Assembly: GCF_000482325.1 (NCBI RefSeq)
Contig: NZ_AXVA01000005.1
Location: 464,179 to 528,178 of the forward strand
Direction: 5' to 3'
DNA from: Bacillus sp. UNC438CL73TsuS30
GTDB lineage: Bacteria > Bacillota > Bacilli > Bacillales > Cytobacillaceae
DNA length: 64,000 bases
The notes under the pieces were generated by a model, which had not been told where the DNA came from, made no database searches, and saw nothing but the letters and a program-made list of their open reading frames with translations. Each line of letters begins with the position of its first letter. The first letter of the stretch is position 1. Of the stretch, positions 55,804 through 64,000 are shown in pieces. The translations under genes and the position numbers were made by a program.

Positions 55804-55836
55804 AGTACCGCCAGTTTTTCTGGCGGTACTTTTCTT
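55804..55836 (+). terminator. Terminator of the bkd operon
   Basis: Perfect 11-bp stem AGTACCGCCAG / CTGGCGGTACT with loop TTTTT, then TTTCTT. Confidence 0.9.
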
Positions 55837-55913
55837 ATTGATTGTAACGGGTTTGTACCCTAAAATAGAATTAATTGAATATTTATTATTTTGCATGAAG
55901 GGAGTTGTTAAGT

Positions 55914-57836
55914 TTGGAAGATTTGCGCAATCAGTCTTTTCCTTCAAAAACAAAACTTGATTGGAAAGCTAAAGCCGAAGAATCTTTAAAAGGGAAAAAA
56001 GTTGAGTCCTTGCAAAGCCCAACATATGAAAACATTATTTTGAAACCGCTTTATTCCAAAGAAGATCAGAAAACACCCTCTGAGTATCCAGGCGAATCGG
56101 ATTTTAGACGTGGTACATACCCGCTTGGATATGTAATGAATGATTGGAAGGTGGCCCAGCGGATTTCTTATTCAACCATTCATGAACTAAGAGAAAAACT
56201 CATAACTTCCGTCAGTAAAGGGCAAACGGCCATTTCGTTTAAAGTTTCAAAAGCGTTAATTGAATCTGATGCTGATGTAGCTAGTTTGTTCAAGGATTTG
56301 ACCGAAAACTTTCCAATTGCCATTGATTCAAAAGGTTTGCAGGCAGCCTTACTAGCAAAATTATCTAAAGGAAATAACGAAAAAATTACTGGATATATTG
56401 GTTCTGACCCCATTTCACTTTTTGGCGAAGAAGGAACTTTTTCAAAAGAATTTCTCCCTGTATGGGTAGAAAATATCAAGACAGCGGAAAAGGTCTTTCC
56501 AAATTTACGTACGATCCTGATTAACACATCCATCTATCAGAACAGCGGGGCAAATGCTGTTCAAGAACTGGGAATTGCTGCAGCCACAGGGGTATTCTAT
56601 CTCCAACAGTTTATTGAGAGTGGTATGAAGCTTGAGAAAATTCTTTCAAAAATGATTTTTCAATTCTCTATTGGCAGCAACTTTTTTATGGAAATAGCTA
56701 AGCTTAGGGCAGCACGAATGATCTGGAGTAGAATAGCGGAAGCCTACGGGGCTCATAAAAATAACAGGGGTATGGAAATTGCTGCAGAAACCTCTACATT
56801 TACAAAAACTATCTATGATCCACATGTTAACCTTCTTCGTGCCGGCAATGAAGCTTTTGCAGGTGTAATTGGGGGCATACAGTATTTGCATGTTGGTGCT
56901 TTTGATGAAATTACAGGTCCCAATTCTTTTTCAGAAAGAATCGCAAGAAATACACAGCTAATTTTAAAACATGAAGCGCATCTGAAAACTATTATTGACC
57001 CTGCGGGCGGCTCCTGGTATGTCGAAGAATTAACAACAGAATTGGCTGAAAAAGCATGGGAGTTCTTTCAGCAGATTGAAATAAACGGCGGAATTCTGAA
57101 AGTATTGCAAACCGGTTGGCTCCAAAATGAGATTGCAACTGTTAGAAACAAAAGATTCCAAGATTCTTTTACAAGAAAACAGAGTATTGTAGGAACGAAT
57201 GTGTATGCAAATCTGGATGAAACCGTTTCTGCTCTCATAAAGGAACAAGAAGCAGCCTATCTAGTTTCTCAATCATTGGAAGATTTATTAAATGGTGCCG
57301 AGCCTCAATTTTTACAGATGAATAAAATAGAGTCTGCGATTGAAATGAATCCATTAGTGAAAAAAAGATTGGCAGAGCCGTATGAGGAACTAAGGGAAAA
57401 GGCAAAGGAAATCGAGGGAAGGTCGAGTTCTACACCGATTATGTCGATGATTTGTCTTGGGGAATTAAAACAGTATAAAGCAAGATTTGACTTTATGCGA
57501 GGATTCGTTTCCGCTGGGGGAATTAAAGCAGTTGGAAGTGAGCCGATTTTCACAAAGGAATCTGCAGAAGCGTTTGTTGCAAGTCAAAAAACGCAGCATT
57601 TTTGTCTATGCGGCGATAACGAACAATATGAGACAATTGGTCATGAAATCTTAATATTCCTGAAAGCAAAGTTCCCAGATAAGCTCTTTTATTTTGCTGG
57701 ATTACCGGATCAGGACAAAACAGTACAGTGGAAGCATGAAGGTATTGAAGAGTTCGTTCATGTAAAAAGCAATTGCTATGAAACACTTTCTCATATACTT
57801 ACTGAAATGGAGGTGAAGGCCGATGCAAAAGCCTGA
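55914..57836 (+). CDS. mutA: Methylmalonyl-CoA mutase small subunit
   Basis: 640 residues. TIM-barrel substrate domain related to MutB ([46 protein letters not shown]). The C-terminal B12-like domain is degenerate and lacks the DxHxxG lower-ligand motif, as usual for the beta subunit. It forms a heterodimer with MutB. TTG 55914 is taken because AAGGGAG is 9 nt upstream; the TTG at 55905 abuts that site. Overlaps mutB by 14 bp. Confidence 0.95.
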   Translation: MEDLRNQSFPSKTKLDWKAKAEESLKGKKVESLQSPTYENIILKPLYSKEDQKTPSEYPGESDFRRGTYPLGYVMNDWKVAQRISYSTIHELREKLITSVSKGQTAISFKVSKALIESDADVASLFKDLTENFPIAIDSKGLQAALLAKLSKGNNEKITGYIGSDPISLFGEEGTFSKEFLPVWVENIKTAEKVFPNLRTILINTSIYQNSGANAVQELGIAAATGVFYLQQFIESGMKLEKILSKMIFQFSIGSNFFMEIAKLRAARMIWSRIAEAYGAHKNNRGMEIAAETSTFTKTIYDPHVNLLRAGNEAFAGVIGGIQYLHVGAFDEITGPNSFSERIARNTQLILKHEAHLKTIIDPAGGSWYVEELTTELAEKAWEFFQQIEINGGILKVLQTGWLQNEIATVRNKRFQDSFTRKQSIVGTNVYANLDETVSALIKEQEAAYLVSQSLEDLLNGAEPQFLQMNKIESAIEMNPLVKKRLAEPYEELREKAKEIEGRSSSTPIMSMICLGELKQYKARFDFMRGFVSAGGIKAVGSEPIFTKESAEAFVASQKTQHFCLCGDNEQYETIGHEILIFLKAKFPDKLFYFAGLPDQDKTVQWKHEGIEEFVHVKSNCYETLSHILTEMEVKADAKA

Positions 57837-60015
57837 TTTTCAAAACCTGCGCCTTTTTACTGAGCAACCGCTCAACATTAAAGAACAATGGGAAGAAAAA
57901 GTGAAACAAGAGCTGGATTCATCCATCGAAGAATTACTTTTTGAAACCAATGAACAAATCAAGTTGAAGGCTCTTTATACCAAAGATGACTTGGAAGGCT
58001 TGAATCATATAGACGATCTGCCGGGGCTTCCGCCGTATACACGTGGTCCATATCCAACCATGTATGTCAACAGGCCGTGGACGGTAAGACAATATGCTGG
58101 ATTCTCAACTGCTGAAGAGAGTAATGCGTTTTATCGACGGAATTTGGCAATGGGACAAAAGGGTTTGTCGGTTGCATTTGATTTGGCAACCCATCGCGGC
58201 TATGATTCTGACCATCCCCGGGTTGTCGGCGATGTTGGAAAAGCTGGAGTGGCAATCGATTCGATTCTTGATATGAAAACACTTTTCGAGGGAATTCCAC
58301 TTGATCAAATGTCGGTATCGATGACGATGAATGGGGCGGTCCTGCCAATTCTGGCTTTCTTCATTGTTACCGCCGAGGAACAGGGCGTAAGTCAGGAAAA
58401 GCTTTCCGGAACGATTCAAAACGATATTTTAAAAGAATATATGGTGCGAAACACTTACATTTATCCACCTGAAATGTCGATGAAAATTATCGCTGATATT
58501 TTTGAGTATACATCTAAATATATGCCAAAGTTTAATAGTATCAGTATCTCCGGTTATCACATGCAAGAAGCAGGTGCTCCAGCTGACCTGGAGCTCGCTT
58601 ACACACTAGCGGACGGATTGGAATATGTTCGGACAGGACTTAAAGCCGGGATTGAAATTGATTCATTCGCACCAAGATTGTCATTTTTCTGGGCAATTGG
58701 GATGAATTATTTCATGGAAGTGGCAAAAATGCGCGCTGCACGGTTAATTTGGGCAAAAATGATGAAATCATTTCATCCTAAGAATGATAAGTCATTAGCC
58801 TTAAGAACCCATTCACAAACGTCCGGCTGGAGTTTGACAGAACAAGACCCATTTAATAATGTGACTCGTACACTGATTGAAGCGCATGCTGCAGCTATGG
58901 GGCATACACAATCCCTGCATACCAATGCACTAGATGAAGCGATTGCTTTGCCGACGGATTTCTCTGCTCGAATTGCTCGGAACACACAACTATTTCTACA
59001 GGAGGAATCAGGAATCACGAAGGTAATTGACCCTTGGGCAGGATCCTATTATGTTGAGAAGCTGACTGATGAATTGGTACAAAGAGCTTGGATGCATATC
59101 GATGAAATTGAAGGGCTTGGCGGAATGGCAAACGCGATTGAAACCGGTCTTCCAAAAATGAGAATTGAAGAGGCAGCCGCACGGAGACAGGCGCAAATTG
59201 ATTCCGGTATCGAAACCATTATTGGTGTAAACCGTTATCGTTTAGAGAAAGAAGAGCCAATTGATATTTTAGATATTGATAATACTGCTGTTCGCTTGAA
59301 GCAAATCGAAAAATTAAATACGTTAAAGCAAAGCAGGGATGGTCAAAAGGTACAGGAATCACTTAACGCCTTGACGAAAGCAGCTGAAGCAGGTGAAGGA
59401 AATCTGTTAGAGCTTGCAGTAAAGGCCGCAAGAGCAAGAGCAACGCTTGGAGAAATTTCTGATGCCATCGAAAAAGTGGCTAAAAGGCATAAAGCAATCA
59501 TCTATTCGATTAGCGGTGTATACAGCTCAGCCTTTAGCAACGAAGAGGAAATCACGGTTGTGAAGGATATGGCTGACGAGTTCCTCGAAAATGAAGGAAG
59601 AAGACCACGAATTTTAATTGCCAAAATGGGTCAGGATGGCCACGACCGTGGGGCAAAGGTGATTGCAACAGCCTTTGCGGATCTTGGGTTTGATGTCGAT
59701 ATCGGTCCATTGTTTCAAACACCGGAAGAAACCGCTTTGCAGGCAGTAGAAAATGATGTCCACGTCATTGGGATGAGTTCACTTGCCGCCGGACATAAAA
59801 CACTACTCCCACACCTTATCGCCGAATTGAAAAAGCTGGGCAGGGAGGATATTTTAGTTGTTGCAGGAGGAGTCATTCCGGCCCAGGATTATCAATTCTT
59901 ATATGATCAAGGTGCGGCAGCAATTTTTGGACCTGGAACCGTCATTCCGGTAGCAGCACAAAAGGTTATTAAGGCAATCTATCAACAGCTCGGCTATGAG
60001 GAAGTGGCGGAATAA
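57823..60015 (+). CDS. mutB: Methylmalonyl-CoA mutase large (catalytic) subunit
   Basis: 730 residues. Substrate barrel with [20 protein letters not shown] and [20 protein letters not shown], then the B12 domain with [20 protein letters not shown]605-x-H607-x-x-G610 supplies the lower axial His. It interconverts succinyl-CoA and methylmalonyl-CoA using adenosylcobalamin. RBS GGAGGTGAAGG inside mutA. Directly followed by meaB. Confidence 0.97.
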   Translation: MQKPDFQNLRLFTEQPLNIKEQWEEKVKQELDSSIEELLFETNEQIKLKALYTKDDLEGLNHIDDLPGLPPYTRGPYPTMYVNRPWTVRQYAGFSTAEESNAFYRRNLAMGQKGLSVAFDLATHRGYDSDHPRVVGDVGKAGVAIDSILDMKTLFEGIPLDQMSVSMTMNGAVLPILAFFIVTAEEQGVSQEKLSGTIQNDILKEYMVRNTYIYPPEMSMKIIADIFEYTSKYMPKFNSISISGYHMQEAGAPADLELAYTLADGLEYVRTGLKAGIEIDSFAPRLSFFWAIGMNYFMEVAKMRAARLIWAKMMKSFHPKNDKSLALRTHSQTSGWSLTEQDPFNNVTRTLIEAHAAAMGHTQSLHTNALDEAIALPTDFSARIARNTQLFLQEESGITKVIDPWAGSYYVEKLTDELVQRAWMHIDEIEGLGGMANAIETGLPKMRIEEAAARRQAQIDSGIETIIGVNRYRLEKEEPIDILDIDNTAVRLKQIEKLNTLKQSRDGQKVQESLNALTKAAEAGEGNLLELAVKAARARATLGEISDAIEKVAKRHKAIIYSISGVYSSAFSNEEEITVVKDMADEFLENEGRRPRILIAKMGQDGHDRGAKVIATAFADLGFDVDIGPLFQTPEETALQAVENDVHVIGMSSLAAGHKTLLPHLIAELKKLGREDILVVAGGVIPAQDYQFLYDQGAAAIFGPGTVIPVAAQKVIKAIYQQLGYEEVAE

Positions 60016-61140
60016 ATGGCGGCTGATCAAAAACCGGAATGGAGCGATCAATCAAATCCAGATTTATGTTCAAGTGTCGTAAGGAAGGGGCAAGAGCTTG
60101 AAGGTCAATCAACTTCCCTTCAAAAAAGTTCTCGATTCAAAAAGCGCAATACCCAAGAGGTTTCCGTAGATGATTTGTATAACGGAGTATTGAAGGGAAA
60201 TCGAAGCATTCTTGCGAGGGCCATCACGCTTGTAGAAAGCAATGCCGAACATCATTTTCAAAAAGCACAGGAACTGCTGCAGAAGCTGTTACCTTGTTCT
60301 GGAAACTCCATTCGGATAGGAATTACCGGAGTACCTGGTGCCGGGAAAAGTACTTTCATTGAAGCGTTTGGAGAGTATCTCTGCAGCTTAGGCTTAAAGG
60401 TGGCGGTTTTAGCGATTGATCCAAGCTCGAGCATTAGCGGTGGCAGTATTTTAGGTGATAAAACACGGATGGAGCAATTATCAAGAAATCCTCGCGCCTT
60501 TATCCGGCCTTCGCCATCTGCAGGTAAGCTTGGCGGTGTGCATCGAAAAACAAGAGAATCAATGCTCCTTTGCGAGGCCGCCGGTTTCGATGTGATTTTA
60601 ATCGAAACGGTTGGCGTTGGGCAAAGTGAAGTCATTATCAGGGATATGGTCGATTTTTTCATGCTTCTAGTATTAACAGGTGCCGGTGATGAATTGCAGG
60701 GAATGAAAAAAGGGATTATGGAGCTGGCCGATGCCATTGTTGTTCATAAGGCAGATGGTGAAAATAAGCCCATTGCGGAAAAAACACGAAATGACTATAA
60801 TCGCATTCTTCATTTCCTTCAGCCTGCGACAAAAGGCTGGGCCACCAAAGCATATACCTGCTCCTCGTTAACCTTGGATGGCATAAGTCGAATTTGGGAA
60901 ATGATTCAATCTTTCGAACAGAAAGGTAAATCCTCAGGGGTTTTTAATGAGCGCAGAAAGGCGCAATCACGGGAATGGCTCTATGCATTAATTAGTGATC
61001 AGCTTCATTACCATTTTTACCATCATCCAGGGGTAAAGAACCAACTGCCAAAAATAGAGAATGAAGTAATTGCCGGAGAAAAAACGGTTGCTTCGGCAGT
61101 AGAAAGTCTTTTTCGGACATTCTTGGATTCAACTTTGTGA
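60016..61140 (+). CDS. meaB: MeaB/ArgK family GTPase chaperone of methylmalonyl-CoA mutase
   Basis: 374 residues. G3E GTPase: Walker A GVPGAGKSTFIEAFG (about 105-119), LAIDPSSSISGGSILGDKTRM, DVILIETVGVGQSE and base motif VHKADGEN. It protects and reloads B12 on MutAB. The ATG follows the mutB stop with no gap. About 45 N-terminal residues (Ser/Gln/Lys-rich) precede the usual family start near DDLYNGVLKG, so it is longer than typical MeaB; a later start cannot be excluded. Confidence 0.94.
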   Translation: MAADQKPEWSDQSNPDLCSSVVRKGQELEGQSTSLQKSSRFKKRNTQEVSVDDLYNGVLKGNRSILARAITLVESNAEHHFQKAQELLQKLLPCSGNSIRIGITGVPGAGKSTFIEAFGEYLCSLGLKVAVLAIDPSSSISGGSILGDKTRMEQLSRNPRAFIRPSPSAGKLGGVHRKTRESMLLCEAAGFDVILIETVGVGQSEVIIRDMVDFFMLLVLTGAGDELQGMKKGIMELADAIVVHKADGENKPIAEKTRNDYNRILHFLQPATKGWATKAYTCSSLTLDGISRIWEMIQSFEQKGKSSGVFNERRKAQSREWLYALISDQLHYHFYHHPGVKNQLPKIENEVIAGEKTVASAVESLFRTFLDSTL

Positions 61141-61168
61141 CGGTAATGGCTGATTACCGTCTTTTTTC
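61139..61168 (+). terminator. Terminator after meaB
   Basis: GACGGTAAT / ATTACCGTC stem with loop GGCTG and a T run; overlaps the stop codon. Confidence 0.9.
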
Positions 61169-61357
61169 TATTAAACTTTTCGAAAAAACAGTGAAATATT
61201 CACCCATTTCATACAAAAAGTGGTAATATTATTTTGGTAATATTTTAGTTTGCAAGAACAAAACATAGAATGGTGGATTGATAGGGAAAATAGCGGGGAT
61301 ACATAAAGAATTGTTTATTTAAACAGAGAAAATAGAATGATAGTTGGAGAGTGAAAC

Positions 61358-62692
61358 ATGTTAAAAAAACTTATATTATTGATCATGGCCTCCGTATTAT
61401 TTATTACTGGTTGCCAAGCGGTTAAGGGTGTTGATTTGAACAAATTGGTTCTTAGCAGTTCAAAGATTAATTCCGCTGAGAGCAAAACAACTGCTTCATT
61501 AGATTTAAAATACGTAAAATCGAAAGTAAAAGACAAGGATTTACTAAAAGTACTTACCCTTCTCGATAATGCAAAACTAGAAGTTTACACAAAAATGCAA
61601 GATGCCAACACGGTGTCTGTTACAGGAAATATCATTCTTCATAATAAAGGCAAAATTCCTTTACGATTATATATGGACAAAAAATATACGGTGATTCAAC
61701 TTGATAATGCCAAGAAACCAGTTCGTGTTTCGATGGATAATGGAACTTCACCAGATCAAAAATTGATTAAAGATGTGCAAACAAAGTTAATGGCTCCAGT
61801 TGTAAGGAATTTGCCAAATCCTTTCCCGGCCCATCTTAAGGTAACTGCAAATACCACGGATAAAGTCCATGGAGTTAAAGTGAAAGGTCATCGTGTTCAA
61901 GCAAAGGTATACGCAAATGAAGTGCCAAAGCTGCTTGAGTCTTTCCTTGACAATTTATCAAAGGATGATAAGGCAATTGTGGATATTGTAAATGCTCTGA
62001 ATGAAATTAATAAAGTCGCCGGCGATGACACCAAAATGACAGCAGATGATCTTAAAGATGGGATTGCCGAGTTTAAGCAAATGCTGCCTGAACTTAAAAC
62101 TGACCCAGAATTTAAAGCGTTGTTAACAAGCAAAAATAATGTAAAAACAGATATTTTCTTAGACAAGCATTATTATGAGAGAAAATCATATACAACCTTA
62201 AATATTGGCAGTATTCCTGATGGTGAAGGCCTAACTGGTGTTACGCTAAAAATCAAAAATGAAACCTGGAATATTAATAAAAAGGTAAAAGCTTCAAAAA
62301 TCAAAAAATATTCCAAGTATCTTAACGAAAATGCTACTCCAGAACAATTTTTAGCTACGCTAGATAAAAAGAAGAGTGTTCTTTATTCTGCGATGTCATC
62401 TTTGATGTATTCACCATCTAAAGTACTGAAAAAATCACAAGTCAAAGTAACCAATAATAAAGGTAAAAAAGCAGATAAAATCACAGTCAAAAGCCTTAAA
62501 AAAGGTGATGTAATTAAGGTATACAGCAAAGCAGGAACATTGATTGCTGCAAAAGAATCAACAGGCAAAACTGCTGTTTTAACTGTAAAGCAACTAGGAA
62601 AAAAATCAGGTAAGGTATATGTAAGTATTATCCGCTCTAATCATGCAGAAAGCAGCAAAGTGTCAATCACTTTCAAGGCGGAGAAAAAATAA
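61358..62692 (+). CDS. Secreted lipoprotein of unknown function
   Basis: 444 residues, family not recognised. Signal peptide with lipobox FITGC (Cys19), so it should be lipid-anchored on the outer face. A Lys/Asn/Asp-rich central region of about 310 residues (LDLKYVKSKVKDKDLLKVL, repeated beta strands around KVTANTTDKVHGVKVKG) vaguely resembles lipoproteins of the LolA/LppX type. The last 90 residues look like a bacterial Ig-like fold (SQVKVTNNKGKKADKITV, GKVYVSIIRSNHAESSKVSI). RBS TGGAGAGTG. Tandem TGGTAATATT copies at 61221 and 61235 may include its -10. Stand-alone unit with its own terminator. Confidence 0.82.
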   Translation: MLKKLILLIMASVLFITGCQAVKGVDLNKLVLSSSKINSAESKTTASLDLKYVKSKVKDKDLLKVLTLLDNAKLEVYTKMQDANTVSVTGNIILHNKGKIPLRLYMDKKYTVIQLDNAKKPVRVSMDNGTSPDQKLIKDVQTKLMAPVVRNLPNPFPAHLKVTANTTDKVHGVKVKGHRVQAKVYANEVPKLLESFLDNLSKDDKAIVDIVNALNEINKVAGDDTKMTADDLKDGIAEFKQMLPELKTDPEFKALLTSKNNVKTDIFLDKHYYERKSYTTLNIGSIPDGEGLTGVTLKIKNETWNINKKVKASKIKKYSKYLNENATPEQFLATLDKKKSVLYSAMSSLMYSPSKVLKKSQVKVTNNKGKKADKITVKSLKKGDVIKVYSKAGTLIAAKESTGKTAVLTVKQLGKKSGKVYVSIIRSNHAESSKVSITFKAEKK

Positions 62693-62709
62693 TGTGAAAA
62701 CTGTAAGAG

Positions 62710-62741
62710 ACAGGGAGCCTAAGCCAGGCTCTCTGTTTTAT
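62710..62741 (+). terminator. Terminator after the lipoprotein gene
   Basis: ACAGGGAGCCT / AGGCTCTCTGT stem (one mismatch), loop AAGCC, then TTTTA. Confidence 0.85.
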
Positions 62742-62764
62742 TTAAATTGGCGAAAATTTATTAT

Positions 62765-62794
62765 TTGATATCCCTACATTTTTACTGGTAATAT
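62765..62794 (+). promoter_or_regulatory. Putative brxB promoter
   Basis: TTGATA, 18 bp, TAATAT with an upstream TGG (extended -10). It ends 36 bp before the start codon. Confidence 0.45.
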
Positions 62795-62829
62795 GAACAT
62801 ATAGGTATATTTTAGTGAGGAGCGATAAA

Positions 62830-63267
62830 ATGAGCATGGATTTTAATTTTTTTATGAATGATGTTGTCCGCCAGGCGCGTGAAGAAATCGTGTCAGCGGG
62901 TTATCAAGAACTAAAAACACCTGAAGAGGTAGAACAGGCTCTTGAACAAAAGGGAACAACTCTTGTTATGATTAATTCTGTTTGCGGTTGTGCAGGCGGT
63001 ATCGCTCGCCCTGCAGCAGAACATGCACTTCATTATGATAAGCGTCCCGATCATCTTGTTACCGTTTTTGCCGGTCAGGATAAGGAAGCAACTGAAAAGG
63101 CTAGAGGCTATTTTACCGGCTATCCCCCATCCTCTCCATCTTTTGCCTTATTAAAAGATGGTAAAATTATTACAATGATTGAAAGACATCAAATTGAAGG
63201 CTTTGATCCAATGAATGTGGTTGGCAAATTGCAAAAAGAATTCGATCAACATTGTGAAGAAGTTTAA
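62830..63267 (+). CDS. brxB: Bacilliredoxin BrxB (YqiW family)
   Basis: 145 residues, UPF0403/YphP thioredoxin-like family. The active site is CGC in [20 protein letters not shown] (C52, C54). It removes bacillithiol from S-bacillithiolated proteins. ATG 62830 with GAGGAG 7 nt upstream. brxB follows the bkd region in B. subtilis too, so I prefer BrxB over BrxA. Confidence 0.92.
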   Translation: MSMDFNFFMNDVVRQAREEIVSAGYQELKTPEEVEQALEQKGTTLVMINSVCGCAGGIARPAAEHALHYDKRPDHLVTVFAGQDKEATEKARGYFTGYPPSSPSFALLKDGKIITMIERHQIEGFDPMNVVGKLQKEFDQHCEEV

Positions 63268-63275
63268 TATGTTAG

Positions 63276-63309
63276 AAAAAAGATGGTCAGCATACGACCA
63301 TCTTTTTTT
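63276..63309 (+). terminator. Terminator after brxB
   Basis: AAAAAGATGGTC / GACCATCTTTTT stem with a 7-nt loop and T run. Confidence 0.9.
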
Positions 63310-63372
63310 CTTTGTTCGTGCATGAAAGCAGAAAAAAGATGCAAACTAGGAAGAAAAAGGCAGGTGGAATTT

Positions 63373-63885
63373 ATGATAAAAATCTTATCACCCATCCTGA
63401 TTGCTTTTTTCATTTCGCCGCTCTGGCCATTAGGTCATAACCCATTGTCAGGAGATCCCTTTATTATTGTAAATAAGAGCAACAATGAAATGGCTTTTAT
63501 TGATGATAATAAGGTGCAAACGGTGGTTAGTGTTGGAACCGGTAAAACACAGGAACTAACACCAGAGGGGCTTTTTACGGTTACAGTTAAAGCAAAAGAC
63601 CCCTATTATCGTAAAAAAGATATTCCCGGCGGAAGTCCTAAAAATCCACTAGGATCAAGATGGATTGGATTTGATGCAAAGGGTACCGACGGACGAATCT
63701 ATGGAATTCACGGGACCAATCAACCAGCATCAATAGGGAAGTATGTTTCACAGGGCTGTATTCGAATGCAAAATGAGGTTATTACATCACTATTTCCTCT
63801 CATTCCACTTGGAACAAAAATTTTAGTGTTATCTACAAAAAAATCGTTTGAAAAGTTAGCCGTAGAAAATGGGGCAATTAAGTAA
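63373..63885 (+). CDS. Secreted L,D-transpeptidase (YkuD family)
   Basis: 170 residues. Hydrophobic export signal (ILSPILIAFFISPLWPL) and a single YkuD domain; no LysM. Catalytic motif GIHGTNQPASIGKYVSQGCIRM with H113 and C129. It makes 3-3 cross-links or anchors proteins in peptidoglycan, possibly in spores. ATG 63373 with AGGTGGA; the longer frame starts inside the preceding terminator and is rejected. Confidence 0.92.
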   Translation: MIKILSPILIAFFISPLWPLGHNPLSGDPFIIVNKSNNEMAFIDDNKVQTVVSVGTGKTQELTPEGLFTVTVKAKDPYYRKKDIPGGSPKNPLGSRWIGFDAKGTDGRIYGIHGTNQPASIGKYVSQGCIRMQNEVITSLFPLIPLGTKILVLSTKKSFEKLAVENGAIK

Positions 63886-63905
63886 GGAAAAGGGACTGTT
63901 TAAAC

Positions 63906-64000
63906 TGATCTGAACCCAAAAAGTTAGACACAAATATTAGGCAGCTTCCTGGGCATGAATTCGGTATTCAACCGGACTCATGCCCTTTAATTTTGCCTTA
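63906..64000 (-). mobile_element. End of an IS3-family (IS150-like) insertion sequence, cut by the window
   Basis: The stretch from 63906 (TGATCTGAACCC) through AAAAAGTTAGACA resembles terminal inverted repeats of the IS150 group. It is followed by a transposase C-terminus on the minus strand. The other end, the direct repeat and most of the element lie outside. Confidence 0.65.
63937..64000 (-). CDS. IS3-family transposase OrfB, C-terminal fragment
   Basis: The last 20 codons of a minus-strand gene read KAKLKGMSPVEYRIHAQEAA then stop; they match the end of IS3-family OrfB integrases (KxKLKGMSPVxYR). The remainder is beyond the window edge, so it is not known whether the transposase is intact. 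Confidence 0.75.
   Translation of the reverse strand, partial: KAKLKGMSPVEYRIHAQEAA

Noticed and set aside
60258..60737. 159-codon minus-strand open frame inside meaB
   Set aside because: Shadow of meaB, with no binding site and no family resemblance.
1..64000. CRISPR arrays, rRNA and tRNA genes
   Set aside because: No regular spaced repeats, no rRNA segments and no tRNA cloverleaf with a conserved T-arm were noticed on either strand; a tRNAscan run would be decisive.

Overview
The window is a stretch of low-GC, Gram-positive, endospore-forming chromosome. Long blocks follow the gene order of the Bacillus subtilis yqh/yqi region: gcv, yqhL, lipM, yqhO-T, efp, the eight-gene spoIIIA operon, accBC, nusB, xse, ispA, dxs, recN, spoIVB, spo0A, bkd and brxB. 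Sporulation genes with sigma-E, sigma-F/G and sigma-H type promoters and Spo0A boxes place it in Bacillaceae. A Neobacillus-like species is my guess from the accessory genes and intergenic repeats; it is not proven. No rRNA, tRNA or CRISPR array was seen.

Layout. 1-3.4 kb holds the end of the glycine cleavage operon (gcvT partial, gcvPA, gcvPB). 3.5-13.4 kb holds yqhL (rhodanese), lipM, a B12-dependent ribonucleotide reductase with paired NrdR boxes, a secreted NlpC/P60 hydrolase with a perfect WalR box, then yqhO, yqhP, yqhQ, yqhR, yqhT and efp. 13.6-24.1 kb is an accessory block: a LuxR-type response regulator, a PCYCGC-type lipoprotein, a diheme cytochrome c, and a complete System I cytochrome c maturation set (CcmA, B, C, D, E, F, G, H and a CcmI-like protein) with two unfamiliar membrane-anchored ectodomain proteins. 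24.1-30.1 kb holds a SIMPL-domain protein and spoIIIAA-AH. 30.4-39.7 kb holds accBC, yqhY, nusB, xseAB, ispA, dxs, tlyA-type and argR genes. 39.7-44 kb holds recN, spoIVB and spo0A. 44-61 kb holds a small YycC-like gene, a GDPD, yqzF, the sigma-54 activator bkdR, the ptb-bcd-buk-lpdV-bkdAA-bkdAB-bkdB operon and mutA-mutB-meaB. 61.3-64 kb holds a lipoprotein, brxB, an L,D-transpeptidase and the end of an IS3-type element.

Most striking observation: the PCYCGC lipoprotein (14482-14925) has an in-frame TGA at codon 103. The same frame continues for 44 family-like codons, the TGA sits in a U-x-x-C arrangement, and a strong two-part hairpin follows it immediately (8-bp lower stem, about 5-bp upper stem, loop CGGGA). 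This fits a bacterial SECIS, so the gene reads as a selenoprotein. It lies next to a System I Ccm operon, whereas Bacillus normally uses System II (ResBC/CcdA). The CcmE here carries the Cys-type heme ligand (CPSKY) rather than His. The CxCGCG motif is shared by the selenoprotein and the CcmH, which suggests that the selenoprotein may act in thiol handling of apocytochromes.

How the genes work together. gcv with lipM links glycine cleavage to lipoylation (octanoyl transfer to GcvH), and lipoylation is also needed by the BkdB E2. The bkd operon turns Val/Ile/Leu keto acids into acyl-CoAs. Ptb and Buk recover ATP from them. MutAB with MeaB handles the propionyl/methylmalonyl-CoA branch using B12, the same cofactor used by the ribonucleotide reductase. 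spoIIIA, spoIVB and spo0A serve sporulation.
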